Origin: Sphingobacterium sp. ML3W
GTDB taxonomy: Bacteria; Bacteroidota; Bacteroidia; Sphingobacteriales; Sphingobacteriaceae
Direction: 5' to 3'
Length of the DNA stretch: 64,000 nt
NCBI RefSeq assembly: GCF_029542085.1
Contig: NZ_CP107036.1
Location: 1,488,001-1,552,000, forward strand
Of the stretch, positions 1-8,535 are shown one piece after another. The notes beneath the pieces are model-generated. The model saw only the letters and a list, made by a program, of their open reading frames with translations. It had not been told where the DNA came from and made no database searches. The translations under genes were made by a program, and so were the position numbers. Each line of letters starts with the position of its first letter. Positions within the stretch are counted from its first letter, which is position 1.

Positions 1-9
1 TTGTGGAAA

Positions 10-34
10 TTAAGGGGGAATAACACCCCCTTAA
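10..34 (-). terminator. hairpin after GH30 gene
   Basis: A perfect 9-bp inverted repeat (10-18 with 26-34, five G:C pairs, 7-nt loop) lies 11 bases past the stop of the minus-strand GH30 gene. There is no strong T-run on the minus strand, so termination is inferred from position and stem strength. Confidence 0.5.
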
Positions 35-44
35 CATTTTCAAT

Positions 45-1562
45 TTATTGTTTTGTTCCTTCTAATGTACTTATACTTTTGGCTGGGATGGAGATCGAAT
101 AAGCTCCAGCGGATATTGGGTTAATAGCCCCCACATTTCCCCAGTGTCCAGAACTTGTCGCAGTTGTCTGAAAATTATTCAACGGTCCACTGGAGAAACC
201 AGTTAAGTTTATGTTCAACTGAACAGCAGATGTTCCACTATTGGTTATGATCATCACAAATTTTCCCGTTTGAGGATCCTTATAGGCCGAAAGTAAAAGA
301 CCGCCTCCATTTTGGACTGCAACGTTGATACGTTGGTAGCCCGCTTTGACAAACCGGGAATAGTGTCCCATTACGTCGTAGGTTTTTGGGAATTCCAGAG
401 AACCATTCGGACGTGTGCAAATTAGGGACTCATTGTTTTGAATAGCAAGCATACCGAGCCAAAATACATAAGCACTGGCATCACACTCGGCCAATAATTT
501 ATGCATATTTGCCGCTAATTTCAATCCCCCCTCGATTCCACTGTCATAGTTACCACCATCATCGGAAGCCTCTGTCACCCACATCGGCTTTCCACCTGTG
601 CCAAAAGTCCATTTTGATGGACTCTGGTTAAAGCCCCTCTTTCCACTGATAATCTCACTAATCTCAACATAACCATGGCCAGCAAGAATATCCACATTAC
701 TTTTATCCATACCAGATAAGAAACTATTCGCGGTGCCCCAAGCAGCATTTTCGGATGATATTATTTTTGTGGTCTGAAGCCCTGCCTCATTCAATGCAGG
801 TCTTAGGTTATTACTTATAAATTCACCTAAATTCTTAGATGTCCAATAGGATGCATCCCAATCCGAAAAAACATTTTCAGGTTCGTTCGCAGGCGATATC
901 GCATTGATAACAATTCCTTCATTTTTAAACGATTTAACAAATCCTGCCAGATAACGGGCAAAATTAGTGGACGAAGTGCTGAAATTAAGACCATTGAACC
1001 ACTTTCCGGAAATACTACTTGGATCTGTCTTCATTGACAATGGCGGAGTCCAAGTACTTGCCAATATGAATGGAACCTGGAAACGCTCTTTGGCTTTTTT
1101 CAATATCCATACCTGACCAAGCTGTTCTTTTTCATCCGCTGATAGATTCTGATAAGCCGCGCTATTCCTATCTACGTCGATTGAAACATTGGATGGTTTA
1201 ATGCTTACGACCCTACTCTGTTGATCAAAAGGATAAGTATGAAGAACCTTACCACGCAATATATTTAATTTAAGTCCACTATTTCCCCATAGGTAATCTA
1301 AAATGCTATCTCTCTTGGCAGATTCAAAGAATGGAACGATACGCCCACCAAATGCGCCAAACCCATCTATTTTTTGAAACGTCTGATTCCAATCCACTGT
1401 AGCTGTAACACCTGTATCAGCGGCTGCGGCAGCTTTGCGGATATTACTGGATGCTAAATCTTCATTATTTAGTGCGGTCTTTTTACATCCTCCAAAAAGT
1501 ACAATAGAGGAAAAGGCCATAATTGCATATAAACAATTATGCTTGTTTTTTATTCTGATCAT
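45..1562 (-). CDS. GH30-family glycoside hydrolase lipoprotein
   Basis: Predicted surface or periplasmic lipoprotein hydrolase of the glucosylceramidase/endo-1,6-glycanase type (clan GH-A, GH30). The N-terminus has a basic stretch, a hydrophobic segment and a lipobox (LFGGC), so I start at the ATG at 1562 rather than the in-frame ATG at 1613. Near residue 70 is a GFGAFGG motif typical of the family. The general acid/base is visible in SPANEP and the nucleophile in MWVTEASDD. A small beta domain with a TNSGTSAVQL-like segment closes the protein, which is about 505 aa and usual for GH30. No SusC/SusD partner is adjacent; AraC-type genes follow on the other side. Substrate cannot be told from sequence. 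The family call is firm, the exact activity is not. Confidence 0.85.
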   Translation of the reverse strand: MIRIKNKHNCLYAIMAFSSIVLFGGCKKTALNNEDLASSNIRKAAAAADTGVTATVDWNQTFQKIDGFGAFGGRIVPFFESAKRDSILDYLWGNSGLKLNILRGKVLHTYPFDQQSRVVSIKPSNVSIDVDRNSAAYQNLSADEKEQLGQVWILKKAKERFQVPFILASTWTPPLSMKTDPSSISGKWFNGLNFSTSSTNFARYLAGFVKSFKNEGIVINAISPANEPENVFSDWDASYWTSKNLGEFISNNLRPALNEAGLQTTKIISSENAAWGTANSFLSGMDKSNVDILAGHGYVEISEIISGKRGFNQSPSKWTFGTGGKPMWVTEASDDGGNYDSGIEGGLKLAANMHKLLAECDASAYVFWLGMLAIQNNESLICTRPNGSLEFPKTYDVMGHYSRFVKAGYQRINVAVQNGGGLLLSAYKDPQTGKFVMIITNSGTSAVQLNINLTGFSSGPLNNFQTTATSSGHWGNVGAINPISAGAYSISIPAKSISTLEGTKQ

Positions 1563-2157
1563 AAGGTTTTTAAAATTATATTTATTGTTCTTATAAAACT
1601 GAAATGAGCACAACTAGGTATGCTGCTACTTGGTTAGTAATTAGGTCATGCCATTGGGATTATCCGCTCATAAAAGCCTCCTTTCTATCTTTAGTCTAAC
1701 TTGGTTATATAACACTAAGATAGCTTGATGAATTGACTGCCGTAAAGCAAATAAGTTATGAAAATCAGTACTTTAATTTTAGTTTTCCGATATCAACCTA
1801 ACTATCAGATTATTTTTAGTGCTAACCACTACAAAATAGAAATCTGACTTCGTCCCTGACAATCGCCAGTCATTTAATTTAATAATCGGGATGCCTTGAT
1901 CTAAAAATATCGGTACAACTTTCAATGTAAAGTATCTTAAGACAAGGAAATTTTGAATTTTCAATCCAAAATTTCTTAATAATATCTGATTTTTATAAAT
2001 AATATAAAGATTTTGAAAACACTATTTTTCAGCAACTTACCTAACTTTAACAACTGATAAATGAATCTTCTAATCCTACTTCATTAATTATATAGGTTGA
2101 ATTATATAGGTTGAATCGGAAGTAGATTTTTTAAATGGATTTAGTAATTATCTCCTT
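1563..2157. other. intergenic region between GH30 and AraC-type gene
   Basis: About 595 AT-rich bases between divergently oriented genes, so it should hold both promoters. A 61-codon minus-strand reading frame (1779-1964) has no recognisable domain and I do not accept it. The only structure I see is the 14-bp tandem duplication at 2087-2114. Confidence 0.5.
2087..2114. repeat. 14-bp perfect tandem duplication
   Basis: The 14-mer ATTATATAGGTTGA occurs twice head to tail (2087-2100 and 2101-2114), 44 bases before the start of the HTH-only AraC gene. It could be a doubled regulator half-site or a simple slippage product. Confidence 0.7.
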
Positions 2158-2586
2158 ATGTCAAAGGCAATAGAAGATCAAAGCATAAAAAAAAATAAAA
2201 TAAAGATCCTTGAGGACGAACTACATTCTGAACATATCAGAAAAGAAGCGCATCTCACGGTTGGACATTTTTTCGAGTTACTCGAAGATCATTTTGCAAC
2301 TCGAAAAACAATCGAATTCTATGCCGTACAATTAGATACAACTTCCAACAAATTAAACAAGTTGATCAAAAGTTATTTTGGGTTTAGCGCAACTGAACTC
2401 ATAAAAATACGCCTCCTCATAGCAATCAAGAAGGATTTAGCAACCACAGAAACTTCAATAAACATGCTAGCAAAAAAATATCTTTTCAGTAGCGCCAGTG
2501 CATTTAATCGGATATTCACCCTGTATACAGGTATGGCCCCTACAAGATTCAGAGCACTAGCCTACAATATTAACTTAATCAAATGA
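2158..2586 (+). CDS. AraC-type DNA-binding-domain-only regulator
   Basis: A 142-aa protein that is almost entirely the C-terminal AraC/XylS DNA-binding domain. Two helix-turn-helix units are visible: the first around IEFYAVQLDTTSNKLNKLIK, the second around INMLAKKYLFSSASAFNRIF, followed by the signature TGMAPTRFRAL. The sensor or cupin half found in full-length regulators is missing; about 40 charged residues precede the first helix. A similar HTH-only gene follows 85 bases downstream on the same strand. Such minimal AraC proteins may bind constitutively or compete with full-length relatives; that role is inference. Start ATG at 2158 is the only sensible one. Confidence 0.75.
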   Translation: MSKAIEDQSIKKNKIKILEDELHSEHIRKEAHLTVGHFFELLEDHFATRKTIEFYAVQLDTTSNKLNKLIKSYFGFSATELIKIRLLIAIKKDLATTETSINMLAKKYLFSSASAFNRIFTLYTGMAPTRFRALAYNINLIK

Positions 2587-2671
2587 TGCGAACATCCTAA
2601 ACTTATTCAGTTAACATAACAAAGCAAAAATCCTTATTTAGAGACGATATAAATTTTAACAAAGAAACCCT

Positions 2672-3076
2672 ATGACCATTGAAAAATACCTCCAGCATAG
2701 AGCACCAGTTCAGGCGAACGACCAGATAATATGGTCGTTCATTAATTTAGTAGAACAGTATTATATTCAGCATAAATCCATTAAATTCTATACAGACCAA
2801 CTCAATATTTCTCCAAGAAAGTTAAATGATATCATTGAAAATTACTTTGGATTATCACCATCAAAAATTATACATAAGTTTCTCGAAATAGAAATAAAAA
2901 AGGAACTTACAACTACGGACAAGCCACTAAAAGAATTATGCTATAGCTTTGGCTTTAACAAGCCGAGTACTTTCACAAAATACGTAAAGAATATAACTGG
3001 TGTTACACCGAGTAGGTACAGAGCATTAAACGCTGTTCTGCCAACGACCAAGCACAAGACAAAGATACTCTTTTAG
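2672..3076 (+). CDS. second AraC-type HTH-only regulator
   Basis: A 134-aa protein with the same layout as the preceding gene: short N-terminal tail, first HTH around IKFYTDQLNISPRKLNDII, second around PLKELCYSFGFNKPSTFTKYV, and the AraC signature TGVTPSRYRAL. The two share the FYxxQL...KLN core and are likely an old tandem duplication, though they have diverged strongly. No sensor domain is present. The 3' end of the gene forms a hairpin that probably terminates transcription. The downstream gene is a full-length AraC regulator on the opposite strand, with the two converging. Confidence 0.75.
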   Translation: MTIEKYLQHRAPVQANDQIIWSFINLVEQYYIQHKSIKFYTDQLNISPRKLNDIIENYFGLSPSKIIHKFLEIEIKKELTTTDKPLKELCYSFGFNKPSTFTKYVKNITGVTPSRYRALNAVLPTTKHKTKILF

Positions 3077-3087
3077 GGTATCTTTGT
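3059..3087 (+). terminator. hairpin over stop codon of HTH-only gene
   Basis: A 10-bp stem (3059-3068 with 3078-3087), extendable with G:T and C:G pairs, overlaps the TAG stop at 3074-3076. It sits between two converging genes and could serve both. Confidence 0.5.
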
Positions 3088-3111
3088 TCTCTTCAACCCC
3101 AAGCCCTCTAA

Positions 3112-3957
3112 TTAACTTTTGTCCATAATAGCCCTGTACTCTTTCGGGGTCATGCCTGTCTGCGTTCTAAAAAAGAATGAAAAATGAGAAACATATTGAA
3201 AGCCCAGCTCAAAAGATATCTCCTTAATGGTATAATCGGAACTGTGCAGTAGCTTCTTAGCCTCTAAAACAACTCGTTCATAAATAAATTCTAACGGTGA
3301 TAATTTATATTGTTTTCTACTTATAACCCCAAGATAGTTGGGCGTGATACATAGTTGTCCTGCGTAAAAAGATACCCGCTTTTGGGTTTTAAAGTATTTA
3401 TCCACCAGGGAGTGAAACCGGAAACCGATATTATTATGGTAATTCAATCCTGCTTCTCCATTCACTTCTTCAACCCAGAGATTTATCATGAGCGCCAGCA
3501 GTCTGACTCGGGCATCGATAAGCTCCGGAAATATAATTTCGGAATCTATTTCTTTTCGTATTGCATGGAACTCAGCACTTAATTTCTGATAGGTCTCATC
3601 GTTGGGCTCTATCATTTCATGCGGGCTGCTCATGGAAAAAGTATGCTTTAACGTTGGTGAGAAAGTTTGTAGAATAGCATCATCAACGATCAATCTTCGT
3701 CCTGATACTCCTTTTGGTAAGCTCCATTGATAGATGCGGTCCGGCAGATGAATGAACAGCTGTTTTGAATTCAAACGATAGATATTATGGTTTGTTATAC
3801 ATTCGCCATGATCACATTTGTCTAAAATAATAATGGTAAATGAGTTTTCTGGGAAACGGTTGAGTTCATCTGAGCTGACCTCATCCTGATATATGACCTT
3901 GATTTTTCGATTATCTTTTTTTTCGGAACTTGTAGCACCTTTCTTCGCCTTCATCAA
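3112..3957 (-). CDS. AraC-family transcriptional regulator
   Basis: A 281-aa regulator with an N-terminal sensor-like half of about 170 residues and a C-terminal AraC DNA-binding domain (VSFYAGQLCITPNYLGVISRK for the first helix-turn-helix, then IKEISFELGFQYVSHFSFFF and the signature TGMTPKEYRAI). It is a clear paralog of the regulator at 20785-21579: both share DxCxHGECI, SKQLFI, the WxLPxGxSGR stretch and an almost identical HTH. The N-terminal half is not a classical sugar-binding cupin that I can name. It converges with the HTH-only gene and is divergent from moaA, with about 220 bases between. Target genes are not evident. Confidence 0.85.
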   Translation of the reverse strand: MMKAKKGATSSEKKDNRKIKVIYQDEVSSDELNRFPENSFTIIILDKCDHGECITNHNIYRLNSKQLFIHLPDRIYQWSLPKGVSGRRLIVDDAILQTFSPTLKHTFSMSSPHEMIEPNDETYQKLSAEFHAIRKEIDSEIIFPELIDARVRLLALMINLWVEEVNGEAGLNYHNNIGFRFHSLVDKYFKTQKRVSFYAGQLCITPNYLGVISRKQYKLSPLEFIYERVVLEAKKLLHSSDYTIKEISFELGFQYVSHFSFFFRTQTGMTPKEYRAIMDKS

Positions 3958-4182
3958 TGTGATTATTATTGCAGAACACTAAATTAAAAAATACTTCCCA
4001 TTATCTTTTAAAAACTCCCAATTTTTAATTTAAGGAGTATTATTCAGAATTATTAACCCAAAAGCTATCATCAATTGTGATAACACTATCATTACTCACC
4101 AATAATAGAAAGACCAATAAACTGCTAGAAAAACAATCAGTATATTTGATAGAACATAGGTTGTAGAATTAGGATAGTGTTC

Positions 4183-5106
4183 ATGATCACAGACAAATTA
4201 GGAAGAAGAATTAATTATTTACGGCTTGCAATAGTAGACCGCTGTAACCTCCGTTGCACCTATTGTATGCCTGAGCAAGGTCTCGACTGGATCAAACAAA
4301 AAGATCTCCTGACAGATGAAGAACTGTACAGAATAAGCAAAGTTTTTACAGAACTGGGTGTAAATAAAATTAGAATCACCGGTGGTGAACCATTTGTCAG
4401 AAAAAACTGCATGGGCCTAATCGCCAACATTGCGGGATTAGAAGGTATACAGGATCTTAGTCTAACAACGAATGGTTTACTAACCTATCCCTATATTCCA
4501 CAGTTAAAAGCGTTGGGAATAAAGTCAGTCAATCTTAGCCTAGATACAATGGACAAGGACAGATTCTTGGAAATCACACGTAGAAATAGTTTTGATAAAG
4601 TAATCCGTACTTTGGATGCTCTCTTGAAGCATGACATCAAAGTGAAGATCAATACAGTCGTAATGGAAGGCCGTAATATAACAGATATCATCCCATTGAT
4701 ACAACTGGCCGAAAAAAATCCCATCGATATACGCTTTATAGAAGAAATGCCTTTTAATGGGAGCAATAAAAAAATATCCATCAAATGGGATCATAGGCAG
4801 ATACTAGATCATATCAAAGCACATTTCCCAACTATTAACAAAACTATCGATCCCAAAAGTTCAACATCGTACAATTATCAGATTCCCGGATTTCAGGGGA
4901 GCGTGGGGATTATAGCGGCATATACGCGCTCTTTCTGTGGTGACTGTAACAGGATTCGCATAACGCCTGCCGGTGTATTAAGAACCTGCCTGTATTCGGA
5001 GAGTGGCATCAATCTAAAAGACCAAATGCGCAGTGGAAAAAATGATGATGAGCTCAAAAATAGTATTCTTGACGCTATTCAAGATAAACCAATGATGGAT
5101 GGGTAG
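4183..5106 (+). CDS. moaA: GTP 3',8-cyclase MoaA, reading frame broken near C-terminus
   Basis: Radical-SAM enzyme for the first step of molybdenum-cofactor synthesis, converting GTP to 3',8-cyclo-GTP. The first [4Fe-4S] motif CNLRCTYC is near residue 20, the SAM-binding ITGGEP motif follows, and the second cluster CGDCNRIRI...LRTC is near residues 250-270. A GTG lies at 4177, but the ATG at 4183 gives the usual start (MITDKLGRR) with AGGA 8 bases upstream. The frame as read stops at 5106 after KPMMDG, about 20 residues short. The missing end, finishing in SMATIGG, is present one frame over at 5103-5168. One extra G in the GGG at 5101-5103 would restore the full-length enzyme. First gene of a five-gene cofactor operon. 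Confidence 0.9.
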   Translation: MITDKLGRRINYLRLAIVDRCNLRCTYCMPEQGLDWIKQKDLLTDEELYRISKVFTELGVNKIRITGGEPFVRKNCMGLIANIAGLEGIQDLSLTTNGLLTYPYIPQLKALGIKSVNLSLDTMDKDRFLEITRRNSFDKVIRTLDALLKHDIKVKINTVVMEGRNITDIIPLIQLAEKNPIDIRFIEEMPFNGSNKKISIKWDHRQILDHIKAHFPTINKTIDPKSSTSYNYQIPGFQGSVGIIAAYTRSFCGDCNRIRITPAGVLRTCLYSESGINLKDQMRSGKNDDELKNSILDAIQDKPMMDG

Positions 5107-5168
5107 CACAGGAATTAAATCAGTCCGTAACGGCCAATATGCAATCTATGGCGACAATAGGAGGATAA
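5103..5168 (+). other. displaced C-terminal tail of MoaA (SMATIGG)
   Basis: Read in the frame beginning at 5103, this stretch encodes VAQELNQ, then a short link, then SMATIGG and a TAA stop, matching the conserved C-terminal end of MoaA with its terminal Gly-Gly. The stop ends one base before the moeA start at 5170. The tail is in the minus-one frame relative to the moaA body, so it is either a frameshift mutation, a sequencing error in a G run, or a recoding site. In MoaA the GG tail reaches the active site and is needed for activity (established for the family). Confidence 0.8.
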
Positions 5169-5169
5169 A

Positions 5170-6378
5170 ATGGAAATGATTACCGTACAGCAAGCCGAAG
5201 ATATCATTCTTACCCATTTACTGGATTATGGAATTGAAGTTGTTTCTTATGAAACAGCGACCGGCAGAGTTCTTGCTGAAGACATATGTGCAGATAGGGA
5301 TTTACCTCCTTTTGACAGATCGACTGTAGATGGTATTGCCATACGATATAATGCATACGAAAGAGGAATCACTACCTTTAGTATTAAAGCCGTCCAGCCT
5401 GCTGGAACAGCAGCTATAACTCTTACTTCTGATAACGAATGTGTGGAAATAATGACAGGGGCTGTGATAGAAAATTCTTTAGATACAGTCATCCGCTATG
5501 AAGACATAGCAATTGTGAATGGAATGGCGACTATTCCTCAGCATATAGCTATAAAAAGAGGGCAAAATATCCATCTAAAAGGTAAAGACAAGCTAAAAGG
5601 ACAAATACTCGTACAAGCAGATCATGTGATTACTCCGGCTATTGTCGGCATAGCAGCCTCTGTAGGAAAAACGACCTTATCGGTTCGCAAAACTCCAAAA
5701 GTTATTATCATTTCCACAGGTGACGAAATGGTAAGCCCAGATATCGAACCAAACTCCTATCAATTGAGGCGTTCAAATGGGATTACTATAGCATCTGCAC
5801 TGAATAAATATAAAATTCAGGCAGATTTGCTCCACATTAATGATGACATTGCAGCAATAAAACGTACGCTTTCAGCCTGCTTAGAGAAATACGACGTCTT
5901 GCTCATAACCGGCGGAGTATCGATGGGCAGATTTGACTATCTACCGCAAGCTTGCAAAGATCTGGGGATTGAAAGGCTCTTCCACAAAATAAAGCAAAAG
6001 CCCGGCATGCCTTTCTGGTTCGGGAAAAGCCAAAATCAGCAACTTGTCTTTGCTTTCCCCGGAAATCCGGTATCTGCATTTATGTGCCTGAATAGATACT
6101 TTATTCCCTGGTTGAAAAAATCCCTAAAAATATCAGAGAGCTTATTTCAATATGCTATCTTACAGCAAAATATCAGCTTCCCTCCTGCTTTACAGTACTT
6201 TGCTCAAGTAAAATTAGGTATCTCAGAGCAGGGAAAATGCACTGCGGCCCCTGTGAATACAAATGGATCCGGAGATTTTTCTCACCTTGCTGATACAGAC
6301 GCATTTATAGAGTTACCTTTGGAAAAGGATATCTTCAGACAAGGAGAAGTGTATAAAATATGGAAATATAATGATTAA
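5170..6378 (+). CDS. moeA: molybdopterin molybdotransferase MoeA
   Basis: Inserts molybdate into adenylylated molybdopterin, the last step of basic Moco synthesis. The 402-aa length is normal. Features in order: an N-terminal domain with RVLAEDI and the LPPFDRSTVDG motif (residues about 35-55, housing the catalytic Asp), the MoaB/MogA-like domain with STGDE (about 180) and ITGGVSMGRFDY, then KPGMPFWFG and FPGNPVSAF, then a small C-terminal beta domain. It starts one base after the displaced moaA stop and is followed by moaC 6 bases downstream, so it is clearly part of one transcript. An alternative ATG two codons in (5176) is possible. Confidence 0.95.
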   Translation: MEMITVQQAEDIILTHLLDYGIEVVSYETATGRVLAEDICADRDLPPFDRSTVDGIAIRYNAYERGITTFSIKAVQPAGTAAITLTSDNECVEIMTGAVIENSLDTVIRYEDIAIVNGMATIPQHIAIKRGQNIHLKGKDKLKGQILVQADHVITPAIVGIAASVGKTTLSVRKTPKVIIISTGDEMVSPDIEPNSYQLRRSNGITIASALNKYKIQADLLHINDDIAAIKRTLSACLEKYDVLLITGGVSMGRFDYLPQACKDLGIERLFHKIKQKPGMPFWFGKSQNQQLVFAFPGNPVSAFMCLNRYFIPWLKKSLKISESLFQYAILQQNISFPPALQYFAQVKLGISEQGKCTAAPVNTNGSGDFSHLADTDAFIELPLEKDIFRQGEVYKIWKYND

Positions 6379-6384
6379 GAAGAT

Positions 6385-6858
6385 ATGAATGATTTTTCAC
6401 ACCTCAATAAAAAATTACAGCCAAAAATGGTGAATGTATCTGCCAAGCAGATTACCCACCGAAAAGCTGTAGCAAAAGCTACTGTAATATTGCCCGTTGA
6501 AATTTTAAAGAAACTGGCATCGGAGGACTTTAAGACGGGGAAAGGATCCGTTTTCCAAACGGCAATTGTAGCAGGTATTATGGCCGCAAAAAATACAGGT
6601 AACCTCATCCCGCTCTGCCATCCGATCGGTCTTGAAAATTGTCAGATAGATATTGACCTCAACGATAATAATGAAATCGAAATTTACTGCACTGCCCAGG
6701 TGGAGGCGAAAACCGGAATAGAAATGGAGGCATTAACAGGAGCATCTATTGCTGCGCTAACAATTTATGATATGTGTAAGGCATTAAGCCATAATATCAC
6801 CATTAAGGAAATTAGATTAATCGAAAAATCTGGTGGAAAAAATGATTTCAAAAGATAA
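6385..6858 (+). CDS. moaC: cyclic pyranopterin monophosphate synthase MoaC
   Basis: Converts the MoaA product 3',8-cyclo-GTP into cyclic pyranopterin monophosphate. The 157-aa protein has the family landmarks: KGSVFQTA, the catalytic-site PLCHPI stretch near residue 74, VEAKTGIEMEALTGAS, and a C-terminal DMCKA followed by KSGG. It starts 6 bases after moeA. Its 3' end overlaps the start region of mobA, so the two are probably translationally coupled. The product is a plain MoaC, not the MoaC-MoaB fusion seen in some bacteria. Confidence 0.95.
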   Translation: MNDFSHLNKKLQPKMVNVSAKQITHRKAVAKATVILPVEILKKLASEDFKTGKGSVFQTAIVAGIMAAKNTGNLIPLCHPIGLENCQIDIDLNDNNEIEIYCTAQVEAKTGIEMEALTGASIAALTIYDMCKALSHNITIKEIRLIEKSGGKNDFKR

Positions 6859-7456
6859 CTCAAAACTACCAAAGCTCAATGGGCTAGTACTTGCTGGAGG
6901 AAAAAGTACCCGGATGGGGCGCCCAAAGGATCTCTTAAAATGGTATGGAAAAGAGCAGCGCTACTATGCGGCTGATCTTTTAACTACTTACTGCGATGAA
7001 GTCTTTATCTCATGCAGACAGGAGCAATTAAACAATTTGGATATTGGCTATCACCCACTCCCCGATACTTTCCTCAACCTCGGCCCCCTTGGCGGTATTC
7101 TATCAGCACTTCGTTTCAATAGAAATTCCGCATGGCTGATTGTAGCCTGTGACCTCCCTCTGCTCGATACAAAAACATTGGAAATTTTAATCAACTGCCG
7201 CGATCCTGAAAAAATTGCAACAACCTATAGAAGTCCTTACGATGGTCTTCCTGAACCATTAATTACTATTTGGGAACCAAAAAGTTACCCCATTTTACTT
7301 AATTTTTTAGGTGATGACGTGACTTGCCCCCGAAAGGTATTGATCAATAGTGACATCCTGATTCTGGATCCACATGATCCAGATGTTTTAATGAATGTGA
7401 ATACACCAGAAGAGGCAAAGAAAGCAAGCCAGATTCTACGCATAAAAAAATACTAG
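6842..7456 (+). CDS. mobA: molybdenum cofactor guanylyltransferase MobA-like (NTP transferase)
   Basis: Attaches GMP to Moco to give MGD, the form used by formate-dehydrogenase-type enzymes such as the FdhF-like protein in this locus. The nucleotide-binding signature LAGGKSTRMGRPKDLL is at the N-terminus, PLGGILSAL near residue 80, and the metal-binding CDLPLLD near residue 100. About 204 aa, normal for the family. I prefer the ATG at 6842 over the GTG at 6833; both lie inside the end of moaC. The gene ends 2 bases before moeB. MobA fits better than MocA because the cluster encodes an MGD-type enzyme, but the two families are close. Confidence 0.85.
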   Translation: MISKDNSKLPKLNGLVLAGGKSTRMGRPKDLLKWYGKEQRYYAADLLTTYCDEVFISCRQEQLNNLDIGYHPLPDTFLNLGPLGGILSALRFNRNSAWLIVACDLPLLDTKTLEILINCRDPEKIATTYRSPYDGLPEPLITIWEPKSYPILLNFLGDDVTCPRKVLINSDILILDPHDPDVLMNVNTPEEAKKASQILRIKKY

Positions 7457-7458
7457 TT

Positions 7459-8502
7459 ATGGAAGATCAATTCGAACGTTACCAATGTCAGATCGCATTA
7501 CCGGACTTCGGTGTTCCGTCTCAGAAACTCCTGAACAAGGCCAAAGTTCTTCTCGTAGGAATGGGGGGGCTTGGCTGCCCTACTGCACAGTATCTTGCCG
7601 CCGCAGGAATAGGAACAATAGGTATTGCCGACGATGATACAGTCTCGTTGAGCAACCTCCACCGTCAGATTTTATATGCTCCCCAAGATCTGGGATTGTA
7701 TAAAGTTGATGTAGCAACACAAAAATTAAAACAACAGAACCCTACCATTGATTTAATTCCATATCGAATGCGGGTCTCTGCATCCAATGTAATGGAGCTG
7801 ATAGCAGAATTTGATCTGATCATTGAAGGAACGGATAATTTCGATACAAAATATCTGTTAAATGACGCTTGTGTGATCGCGGGCAAACCGCTGATCTATG
7901 GTGCGATCCATCAATATGAGGGACAGGTAAGTATATGGAATGTATTGCAAAATGATGGTACATATTCAAGCAATTACCGTGATGTTTTTCCAGAGGTGGA
8001 ACCCTCACAAATACCCAATTGCAGTGAAGGTGGAGTAATCCCACCATTAGCGGGAATCGTAGGCTGTATGCAGGCCAATGAAGCAATTAAATACCTAACC
8101 GGATCTGCTGATATGCTGGTAAATAAATTATGGACAATAAATGTGGTTAGTGGTAGAACCCAAACAATTAAACTGCGCAAAACAATGCATGCAACCATCA
8201 CTTCCCTCCCCCAGACAATACCGCTGATGACTTTAGAACAATTAAAACAAACTGTACATAACCTTGAAATAATTGATGTTCGCTCAGCCGAGGAACACAA
8301 AAAATTTAATATCGGTGGAAAGAATATCCCTTTGAATCAACTTCATGATCTGCTCCCTGTTCTCGGTAAATCAGCACTTCCCATTGTCATCTATTGCCTG
8401 TCGGGTCAACGTAGTATGGAAGCAGCAAAGAAAATCAAAGAAGCATTCCCTTCAAAAGAGATTTATTCATTGAAGGGCGGTATTAGTCACATCCATCATT
8501 AA
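7459..8502 (+). CDS. moeB: MoeB/ThiF-type E1-like adenylyltransferase with rhodanese domain
   Basis: Activates the C-terminal Gly-Gly of a MoaD-type sulfur carrier by adenylation; the fused C-terminal rhodanese could deliver the sulfur. Residues 1-240 form the ThiF fold with GMGGLGCPTAQYLAAAG and the following DDDTVSLSNLHRQ motif. The cysteine pair that usually binds zinc is only partly kept: the first CxxC position reads SNYRDVFP. From about residue 255 comes a rhodanese domain with IDVRSAEEH and the active-site loop YCLSGQRS. Last gene of the plus-strand Moco operon, 2 bases after mobA. Partner MoaD is encoded at the far end of the locus on the other strand. It could also act on a ThiS-like protein. 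Confidence 0.88.
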   Translation: MEDQFERYQCQIALPDFGVPSQKLLNKAKVLLVGMGGLGCPTAQYLAAAGIGTIGIADDDTVSLSNLHRQILYAPQDLGLYKVDVATQKLKQQNPTIDLIPYRMRVSASNVMELIAEFDLIIEGTDNFDTKYLLNDACVIAGKPLIYGAIHQYEGQVSIWNVLQNDGTYSSNYRDVFPEVEPSQIPNCSEGGVIPPLAGIVGCMQANEAIKYLTGSADMLVNKLWTINVVSGRTQTIKLRKTMHATITSLPQTIPLMTLEQLKQTVHNLEIIDVRSAEEHKKFNIGGKNIPLNQLHDLLPVLGKSALPIVIYCLSGQRSMEAAKKIKEAFPSKEIYSLKGGISHIHH

Positions 8503-8535
8503 ATGTTATCTATTCTTATCATCCTTTTATCGGGA

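Noticed and set aside
1779..1964. 61-codon minus-strand frame
   Set aside because: No domain, low-complexity AT-rich composition, no neighbour relation.
3355..3582. 75-codon plus-strand frame
   Set aside because: Lies opposite the AraC gene, whose motifs are clear; shadow frame.
3958..4182. Possible Moco riboswitch before moaA
   Set aside because: No extended conserved hairpin set recognised; the stretch is AT-rich and short.
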